Below, one piece after another: positions 59,601 to 64,000 of a DNA stretch of 64,000 nt. The translations under genes were made by a program, and so were the position numbers. Under the pieces are notes generated by a model that was given only the letters and a program-made list of their open reading frames with translations, had not been told where the DNA came from and made no database searches. Within the stretch, counting starts at the first letter, position 1; every line of letters starts with the position of its first letter. This DNA is from Spodoptera frugiperda (taxonomy: Eukaryota; Arthropoda; Insecta; Lepidoptera; Noctuidae), in contig NC_064229.1 in NCBI RefSeq assembly GCF_023101765.2, positions 9,028,473 to 9,092,472 of the forward strand. The letters are read 5' to 3'.

Positions 59601-60799
59601 AGTTGTTATTTATGATACTGAAGAACTGATCTAATATTAATCTGTTGAAAATGAATGAGAATAGATATTGCTACTAATATTATCCTATTCAAATAGTAGT
59701 TGATTTCTTTCAAGAACACTTATTAAAGAACTAGAATTAAAATTTGCTTTCTACGGAGATCTAACATTGGCATTGATAGTTTAACATCATCTCACATGTA
59801 ATTTATTTTGTAACATAAAAAGGTTTTGCTTTTAACATACAATTACACTTTTGGCAATCAATCTATTAATTGTTGCACTTATCATCAAATAAAATACTTT
59901 AACAAATATTACATTGAACTCTACAATATAAAATTTAAAATGAATCTGACTGTAGTAACATCTTTTGTCAGTACAAAGGAGAAACTGAGAGGAGCAACTG
60001 ATTTCAATGATTAGATTTTATGAGTCAATAAGAAAATCTGTGTGTGATGACATGAAAAAAGTAATAACGATAGTGGTCTCTAACCTAACAAGAATGATAT
60101 AAAAGTGGCCCTTGACCAGAAAACTTTGAAAACCCCTGCCAAAGATAGATGATATACCTAAATCTCCATACAATATTCAAAAGTTGAATATAAGTATTGT
60201 AAGTAGTATGTTGTGATCATGTGATCGCAACATTTTATGTGCGCGAAACAAACAATCTACAATTTAAAATATCACCGACGATGATGACAGATACTATGCT
60301 ATATGCCAATAGATAAAACACTCAATACTATTGACATTGTGAAGTATTTATTAATGCTATGTAGTATGTAGTCTATACTTGTTTTTTTAATATAGTATGT
60401 ATACAAGTTGCATGAAGTACCTAAGTACATAGATGACATGCTTAGTGGTAGAGGTGATGTAGAATAACAATCTATGTAATGCAATATCTGGCAAGTGATA
60501 CACAAACAGCTTGTTTCTACATATTCAGCTATAAGGGATACATGGACAACAGAAATTAAGTATTTATAAGAGTTATATTTTCTTGATTTTATGTTCAAGT
60601 AATATGTTACATTAGAGGAGGTATAATGAAGTTTGTAGTACTTACTTTTAATGTCAGCATATTTATGTGATACAGCAACGGTGTCCCTGTTTTCTAACAT
60701 CCATGCTAACCTTTGGTTCATAACATACAAAGTGCCATCACCTTTCTTGAACCTCACGTAGCTAACGCTGAGCAATACGTCCTCGGAAGACGTAGTCAT
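50533..60799 (-). CDS. GTF2H1: TFIIH core subunit 1, p62 (GTF2H1 / Tfb1), 11 coding exons
   Basis: Structural subunit of the TFIIH core, acting in the nucleus in promoter opening and nucleotide excision repair. Its PH domain contacts TFIIE and repair factors. Exons (minus strand, 5' to 3'): 60646-60799, 58765-58966, 57439-57575, 56573-56774, 55859-55964, 55430-55564, 54854-55102, 54289- or 54300-54398, 53385-53593, 51225-51415, 50533-50655. With the 54289 donor the total is 1818 nt, 605 aa plus stop, a little longer than the human and fly proteins (about 550-590). Order of domains: PH about 1-110; BSD1 about 118-150 (EEYW); BSD2 about 183-232 (AEFWTKFFQSHYFHR); linker rich in Asn and Lys; conserved LSPGGALM; LIPPDVKSEL; ELLRELWRCFP; C-terminal ELTPLATTLTRHMNQ. 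Candidate AATAAA signals lie at 50480-50485 and 50473-50478. The exon 8/9 junction is unresolved (see findings). Confidence 0.93.
51225..51415 (-). CDS. GTF2H1: p62 exon 10
   Basis: Acceptor TCCTTTCAG, donor GAG|GTAAGG. Encodes LIPPDVKSELHRIYLSGGEL and LWRCFP, then a helical segment ending KLRPFE; all are p62 family features. Confidence 0.94.
51807..52468 (+). mobile_element. hAT-type DNA transposon, 662 bp, internally deleted
   Basis: Terminal inverted repeats TAGAGAATACAATCCCG / CGGGATTGTATTCTCTA, flanked by a perfect 8-bp duplication AATACATA (51799-51806 and 52469-52476), the hAT signature. Both ends are packed with CCCGGGATC-type subterminal repeats. The element lies in p62 intron 9, antisense to that gene. 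Confidence 0.92.
51912..52220 (+). pseudogene. hAT transposase C-terminal dimerisation domain remnant
   Basis: About 100 residues: GYHLEIANKYLMSIPPTSVE, then PERAFSAAAYIGNKLRSRLG and LDALIFLRLYF, ending in a proper stop. This is the conserved hAT C-terminal dimerisation motif. The DNA-binding and DDE parts are missing. A TTTTTAG acceptor-like site precedes it, so it may be the last exon of a formerly intron-containing transposase. Confidence 0.85.
52478..52600. mobile_element. short hairpin MITE
   Basis: Arms ACCGCCGTACTCAGA and TCTGAGTACGATGGT pair over about 40 bp with mismatches (CTAAGGAC near the loop). It abuts the right duplication of the hAT element. A related end, CTGAGTACGGTGGTAACTA, is at 5922-5940. 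Confidence 0.6.
52677..53344. mobile_element. pogo/Tc1-mariner-like non-autonomous element, 668 bp
   Basis: The ends are CAGTGTAGTCC and GGATTCTACTG (inverted CAGTAGAATCC), with TA on both sides. Repeated TACGACT/ACGACC words near both ends look like subterminal repeats. No ORF. It lies in p62 intron 9, 40 bp from exon 9. Confidence 0.75.
53385..53593 (-). CDS. GTF2H1: p62 exon 9 (5' end uncertain)
   Basis: Encodes PLSSNEILKAMIAMIQAWSS and ALGELSPGGALMRHHQAASM, clearly p62. Donor C|GTGAGT. No AG occurs close to the first conserved codons. The nearest usable acceptor, TTAATTCAG at 53602-53594, lies inside a degenerate hairpin MITE (family C) and needs phase 2 from exon 8. Confidence 0.75.
53571..53640. 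mobile_element. degenerate family C MITE end across p62 exon 9 acceptor
   Basis: TATAATAAGTTTCGCGAG then ATACTGAATTAATTTTATTA aligns to the family start TATAATAACTTTCGTGAG / ATACTAAATTAATTATTATG at roughly 80 percent by eye. On the gene strand it supplies TTAATTCAG. Confidence 0.65.
53682..53810. mobile_element. family C MITE (p62 intron 8)
   Basis: TATAATAACTTTCGTGAGAC, TTATTGGCTTACTCA and TAGTTTCAAGCCATGCTAGA are all present. Same orientation as the degenerate end 111 bp away. Confidence 0.75.
54289..54398 (-). CDS. GTF2H1: p62 exon 8 (3' end uncertain)
   Basis: Acceptor ACTTACAG gives IERYLLGPSSQSQQ, matching the family ERYL-GP motif in the frame carried over from exon 7. A His-Thr run (THTHTH) comes from a CA-rich microsatellite. 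The best donor, CAG|GTACGT after 54300, leaves phase 0. A weaker donor, AC|GTCAGT after 54289, leaves phase 2, which is what exon 9 needs. Confidence 0.7.
54575..54695 (-). repeat. family B repeat, partial (p62 intron 7)
   Basis: CCTTCCCAATCTCTTCATTC to TACCGGCTTATACCATAAAA. Confidence 0.7.
54854..55102 (-). CDS. GTF2H1: p62 exon 7 (Asn/Lys-rich linker)
   Basis: Acceptor CTTCCAG, donor AAG|GTGAGA, 83 codons, phase 0. Low-complexity Asn run near the start, a KKKR cluster, then HYEDLED, matching the family's EYEDL motif. Confidence 0.9.
55430..55564 (-). CDS. GTF2H1: p62 exon 6
   Basis: Acceptor CCTTCCAG, donor ATG|GTTTGT, 45 codons, phase 0 on both sides. Acidic linker, then IKRFNQHSIM, the conserved KRFN-H motif. 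Confidence 0.88.
55665..55820 (+). repeat. family A repeat inside p62 intron 5
   Basis: CTGGAGCTGCGGACTACC to an A8 tail; antisense to p62, filling more than half of a 294-bp intron. Confidence 0.8.
55859..55964 (-). CDS. GTF2H1: p62 exon 5
   Basis: Acceptor TACTTTCAG, donor ACA|GTAAGT. Encodes DRIASSSSKDLFGECAKLDD to HTTLDLT; KDLFGECAK is conserved in p62. A family I repeat ends 48 bp before the acceptor. Confidence 0.93.
56013..56125 (-). repeat. family I dispersed repeat before p62 exon 5
   Basis: Complement of GAGCACCTAGCTTCTCTGAC, TTTGACGTTTCAAAAGTGCC and TTAATTGAAATAAATGCTTT. Confidence 0.7.
56309..56487. mobile_element. probable MITE with inverted GAGCGATC ends (p62 intron 4)
   Basis: GTGAGCGATCGAGAAGCGAA (56309-56328) pairs with the complement ending at 56487, with one mismatch in that stretch; the imperfect pairing extends to about 36 bp. 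The interior is rich in GCGAAGCGG-like words. No duplication identified. Confidence 0.6.
56573..56774 (-). CDS. GTF2H1: p62 exon 4 (BSD2)
   Basis: Acceptor TACGCAG, donor AG|GTTAGT. Encodes VSGAFLADIQPQTDGCNGL, then YNLTQDIIDAIFKTYPAV and EFWTKFFQSHYFH. This is the most conserved block of the protein; F220 W221 are the BSD signature. Confidence 0.95.
56952..57090. mobile_element. family C MITE (p62 intron 3)
   Basis: ATTATGTTATCGGCTTACTC, GAGGAACTCGACTAGTTTC, then CATTCCGCGACACACGAC and CGGCGATTGTCGCGG. The right outer arm is missing. Confidence 0.7.
57439..57575 (-). CDS. GTF2H1: p62 exon 3 (BSD1)
   Basis: Acceptor TATTTCAG, donor G|GTATGT. Encodes LLSLHPTLKHLYEDLVISKV and NSEEYWNT, the first BSD domain with its aromatic pair Y145 W146. 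Confidence 0.92.
58515..58640. repeat. family G dispersed repeat, copy 2 (p62 intron 2)
   Basis: TTCACGCCTGTCTCCCATTG, GGCAGAGACAATGGATTGCC, CATCAGTCTTTTCATGCATT; matches the copy at 33865. Confidence 0.65.
58765..58966 (-). CDS. GTF2H1: p62 exon 2 (rest of PH domain)
   Basis: Acceptor TTATTTCAG, donor AA|GTAAGT. Encodes QKISPAGKAKVQLQVVLHDG, then TFHFVNPAG and LLQNLLPKFKRQ, a close fit to the second half of the p62 PH domain. Confidence 0.94.
59066..59165 (-). repeat. family F SINE head fragment (p62 intron 1)
   Basis: GGCAGCCGGTTGGCCAGTCA and CCAGCCGGGCAGTC only. Confidence 0.55.
59170..60640. other. p62 intron 1, mostly unique AT-rich DNA
   Basis: No recognisable element apart from the family F fragment at its 3' side. 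The open frame continuous with exon 1 (to 60299) encodes nothing recognisable past the donor. Confidence 0.6.
60646..60799 (-). CDS. GTF2H1: p62 exon 1 (residues 1-51)
   Basis: Starts MTTSSEDVLL and contains VRFKKGDGTLYV and RLAWMLENRD, the first strands of the PH domain. The ATG at 60799-60797 is chosen because family conservation begins within a few residues. Donor A|GTAAGT at 60645, phase 1. The open frame continuing to 60299 is intron. Confidence 0.92.
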
Positions 60800-62753
60800 C
60801 TTCAAACTTCACCGCTCGACCCACAATACCCACAGATTTATCATCAAAAAGTTATTTAAAAAGCCAAAACTCAGCTTCTAGTCTTCCAATCCCTACGTGA
60901 AAATTTTTCTTCAATACAATCAACTTTTCATATTGTCTGGCACTATTTCGCGTACGAATGTATGAAATTATCGTATTTATTTGAGTTTCAACGTTTATCT
61001 CAAGTATAAAAACGAAGAATTAAGATATTCTATCTACAAAAATCATATCACAGTCCGTCGACCATTAGAGGATTTGACAAACTGTCAGGTACTTTTTTTT
61101 TTCAAGTTTCAACCTGTTCGGAGTATTCACCATAAATACCACGAAAACCATAGATACCACGTGGGAGATTGTAGCGGTAGCTCAAGAAACTTACTAAACT
61201 TTTTGAAAAACATTGGATTTTTATTTAATTTTAATGCAATAGCGTATTGATAGGTTTGCGAGAAAATAAACCGAATTTCCTGGTCTGTTTGGCGTTTGGC
61301 AGTTTAAAAGATAAAAATGCCGGTAGATGTATTCTATTTTATGCAGTGCACCGTGGAATGCCAATGCTGGAAATATATTGGTGTGGACACGTATTTCATG
61401 GTTCGTGGTACGCTTGTATGGTTAAAGCCACACTTATATTATGTACGTCGCATGGGTCACTTAATGCTTACAACCGATTGGTAGCCACTACGCCACGCCC
61501 ACGCCACGGCCCCACCACAACAAACAAGTGTGTCTTTGTTGAAGAGGCGCTGCGGTCGCAACTTGCAACATTCGCTCTGTGCATTCGTTTTTCACCCGCC
61601 AGTATGATAATCATTACATCCTACGCCAAGAGTAAATTTTATTGGACTTAATCAATAAAACTTACTGCCGCTGCACACAAGACGAACCCAGAGAGATAAT
61701 TTAGGTATGTTTATTAAGGATATGTAAATAAATTACATGTATTATTAAACGATTTTTTATCTTGATCTGTTTGTTTGTTTGTTTTTTATGTGGGTCAAAT
61801 TTAGTAATTGAATTTCACCCCATTCCTGACGCCAGACCAATCAGAGTTTTAAAACACTCTCATAATCTTGGTGACCATACAATTTTATAATCTATTTTTT
61901 CCGACAACCACCACCGTTATGGATATCCAACGAAAGGACTCGATTGGTAGAAAAAGAGTTTATTAAAACCATTGAACAGAAATAATATATTTTTATCAGG
62001 CTTTAATCCAGAAGTAATTTTCATTGCGTTAATCAAGTTTTACTACTAGTACCGAGTACGAACTCTAAAAAAACGATCACGGAATATTATTTAAAACCAT
62101 AGTGAATAATAGAATAATAGTTGGAACTAGAAGTTAACTAAAACTTAACGTAAAAAGTAAACGAGAAAATCACAATTCATTAAATGAAATAATTTCTCCA
62201 CAACGGGTTTGTAAATATAACAAATCAAAAAAATGCCATGCATTTCGTGCTTGTTCGTGGTATTATGGTATTATTAGTTGGGTGGTAAGAGTAAAATATT
62301 GGATGAGAAAATTAGATACAAAGTGAACGTAACCTTAATATACCGCCTTTAAAATATTTTAGCGCAGCAACACTCAACATTGACAACCCAAAATGCAATC
62401 ATGGCGCACGGGGCACTGTGTTTTTAGAATGCTGAGAAGTTTTTACGTAAACACTTCGTTATTTTGCATTGTAAACGATTTATGTGTTTTTATAAATTAT
62501 CCTTGAGTTTTTAAGATTGTAGTGAAGCATACATGTGTGTTCCAAACTTGAAATTTTCACCCATTCGGAATCACGACTCTGTACTACTAGACACTTGCAG
62601 GTATAAAAATCATGAGATTCGCTGTTTCAGGAGTCCTAACGTTCGTAACATGATTCTTTATTAATGTAAACATGATGAATACGTCAAATTATATGTTTGT
62701 TATTCAATTAGCAGTGAACTATCGTAGTAAATGTGATATATTCGTTTGTTCCA
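60800..62753. promoter_or_regulatory. divergent intergenic region between p62 and TAF3
   Basis: Contains the start regions of both genes. I see no coding exon here. Open frames at 60981-61250 and 61247-61651 have no recognisable domain. The stretch 61480-61620 is GC-richer and looks like a dispersed repeat of unknown type. The TAF3 5' UTR exon should be here; GTAAGA at about 62287 is one possible donor. No TATA box can be assigned with confidence. Confidence 0.45.
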
Positions 62754-62773
62754 GATAACTTGTTGGTGTCATA

Positions 62774-64000
62774 ATGTCAGAGGCGTACGCCCGTGAGATA
62801 CTGCGAAGGAATGTTGCGCAAATATGCCAAACTATTGGATGGAATGGTATAAACTCGACTCCACTGGACATTTTGGTGCATGTGCTGGAGAAGTACATAA
62901 GGTCACTTGGGACTCAAGCCAATAGATACGCCGAACAATTTAACAGGACTGAACCAAATCTGCATGACCTAGGATTAGTATTTCGTGACCTACACATTAA
63001 TTTACCGGAGTTGACAGAGTATACCAGGTGCGTCCCACCTGTGCCAGCGCCTGTGCCCTCTGAAAAGTTTCCAAAGCCTAAGGAATCCAATTTGAACTTT
63101 CTCAAACCTGGCAGCCATGAAGTGGTCACAAGACCCATGCATGTGCATGAACACCTACCACCTATGTACCCAGAGAAAGAACGGGACACACCAGTTGTTG
63201 CAGGAACTGTTGAAATCCATCAAAATGGTATTGATAATGTTGACAATAGTAATGCAACATGTACAAGTCCAGAAATTTCAGTCACTGATAGTCCAGATAA
63301 AAACAAGGAAATCTTTAAGAGACCCACTGATCCAGTTTCATTACCAAACAGTAAAAGACCAAGGTTACGTTTGGATGAAGAGGAAAGGACCAGAGAAATC
63401 AGCAGTGTAATGATGACCATGTCAGGATTCCTGTCACCGGCACGTGAGGGTAAACTGCCTGAGGCTCGGCCACCAGCCGTTATGTCAGAAAAGCAGTTTG
63501 ATAAACACAAAGTTAATTCACATCATTCTAATGTAATAAAAGCACCAATAGTAGAGAAAAGTGATAAAAAATCTAAGAAGAATAAGTTATTGAATGGAAA
63601 AGTTATGAAAAGTAAAAGAAAAGATAAGAGTCATAAAGGTGAGGGTAGTAAATCTAAGGATAGTAGTAAATTGAATAAGTTTCCACCAGGTTATCCAATT
63701 AAAAATAAGGATGTTCATCCTACACATCATAATCACGTCACCATGCCAGCGCCGAAAGCTGCACCTCCGTCACTACAGCCATCCAGGTCTGTAATGCCAC
63801 CACCACCTCCAGTGGCTGAACCTATTCGACCTGTTCCTCATATCAAGCAGGAACCTGTTGAACCACCACCACAGACACCACCAGCTATGTCTAAAAACTC
63901 AGTTCTGACTGAGGATGCAATTCCTGTACCAAGAAAAATACCAATTTCAAAATCTCCACTTGTTGCTAATTCTGTTGCTGTACATAAATCACAACCTTCC
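62774..64000 (+). CDS. TAF3: TFIID subunit TAF3, N-terminal part (runs off the window)
   Basis: TAF3 is a TFIID component; in the family an N-terminal histone fold pairs with TAF10 and a C-terminal PHD finger binds H3K4me3. The window shows 409 uninterrupted codons from ATG. Residues about 3-80 form the histone fold (YAREILRRNVAQICQTIGW; VHVLEKYIRSLG; YAEQFNRTEPNL; DLGLVFRDLHI). After this come a Pro-rich linker and KRPRLRLDEEER. Two phrases, MMTMSGFLSPAREG and LPEARPP, are followed by a Lys/Ser-rich basic tract and a Pro-rich region with HIKQEPVEPP. The PHD finger would lie beyond the end. The ATG is preceded by a good acceptor (TTTGTTCCAG at 62745-62754), so a 5' UTR exon lies upstream. Head to head with p62. 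Confidence 0.9.
   Translation, partial: MSEAYAREILRRNVAQICQTIGWNGINSTPLDILVHVLEKYIRSLGTQANRYAEQFNRTEPNLHDLGLVFRDLHINLPELTEYTRCVPPVPAPVPSEKFPKPKESNLNFLKPGSHEVVTRPMHVHEHLPPMYPEKERDTPVVAGTVEIHQNGIDNVDNSNATCTSPEISVTDSPDKNKEIFKRPTDPVSLPNSKRPRLRLDEEERTREISSVMMTMSGFLSPAREGKLPEARPPAVMSEKQFDKHKVNSHHSNVIKAPIVEKSDKKSKKNKLLNGKVMKSKRKDKSHKGEGSKSKDSSKLNKFPPGYPIKNKDVHPTHHNHVTMPAPKAAPPSLQPSRSVMPPPPPVAEPIRPVPHIKQEPVEPPPQTPPAMSKNSVLTEDAIPVPRKIPISKSPLVANSVAVHKSQPS

Noticed and set aside
60299..60645. Long open frame continuing from p62 exon 1
   Set aside because: Past the GTAAGT donor the frame is low-complexity, and the next PH-domain strands are found at 58966 after a good acceptor, so this is intron.
61247..61651. 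134-codon open frame between p62 and TAF3
   Set aside because: No domain, no homology I recognise, Cys/His scattered without a motif; part of it looks repeat-derived.
1..64000. CRISPR arrays, operons, ribosome binding sites
   Set aside because: Interspersed repeats are transposon families with varied spacing; introns and poly(A) signals show this is animal DNA.

Overview
The window is animal nuclear DNA from an insect, most likely a noctuid-like moth (Lepidoptera). The evidence is intron-split genes with GT-AG junctions, AT-rich spacers, and a dense load of short interspersed repeats of types I know from moths: tRNA-derived SINEs, LINE 3' tails and hairpin MITEs. There are no operons, prokaryotic signals, CRISPR arrays or rRNA genes. 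The species call is inference; the eukaryotic, repeat-rich character is seen directly.

Three cellular genes can be supported. (1) A five-exon Qa-SNARE syntaxin of the endosomal syntaxin 7/12(13) type on the + strand (coding 35357-39002, 276 aa). (2) An eleven-exon gene for TFIIH core subunit 1, p62 (GTF2H1/Tfb1), on the - strand (coding 60799 down to 50533, about 605 aa in the frame-consistent model). (3) The N-terminal 409 codons of TFIID subunit TAF3 on the + strand from 62774, running off the end of the window. The p62 and TAF3 genes are head to head, with about 2 kb between start codons, so two general RNA polymerase II factors may share a promoter region.

From 1 to about 31.5 kb there is no convincing cellular gene. 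This part is a mosaic of transposon remains. It includes a near-complete CR1-group LINE (8.8-12.3 kb, - strand) with endonuclease and reverse transcriptase interrupted by one frameshift, a LINE C-terminal zinc-knuckle fragment at 27.2 kb, a 913-bp TIR element at 23.9-24.8 kb, and many copies of a few short families. From 31.5 to 35.3 kb is AT-rich DNA that may hold the syntaxin 5' UTR exon. From 39.0 to 50.5 kb is intergenic, with MITEs and a LINE carboxy-terminal fragment (44.4-45.1 kb) whose 3' tail matches the commonest short repeat of the window.

Family labels used below: A = LINE-tail/SINE-like repeat (core GGAGCTGCGGAC); B = about 300-bp repeat (core ATCGCCGCCGCCCATGGACA); C = hairpin MITE (core GTTATCGGCTTACTCACG); D = palindromic MITE (core GGCGCTCTGATTGG); E and F = two tRNA-derived SINEs; G, H, I = other dispersed repeats.

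The most interesting points are a degenerate MITE lying across the 3' splice site of p62 exon 9 together with a splice-phase conflict, several elements with intact target-site duplications (hAT, TTA/TAA-type MITEs, family A), and a repeat that sits just upstream of an acceptor in both the syntaxin and the p62 gene. I saw no multi-gene novel system.
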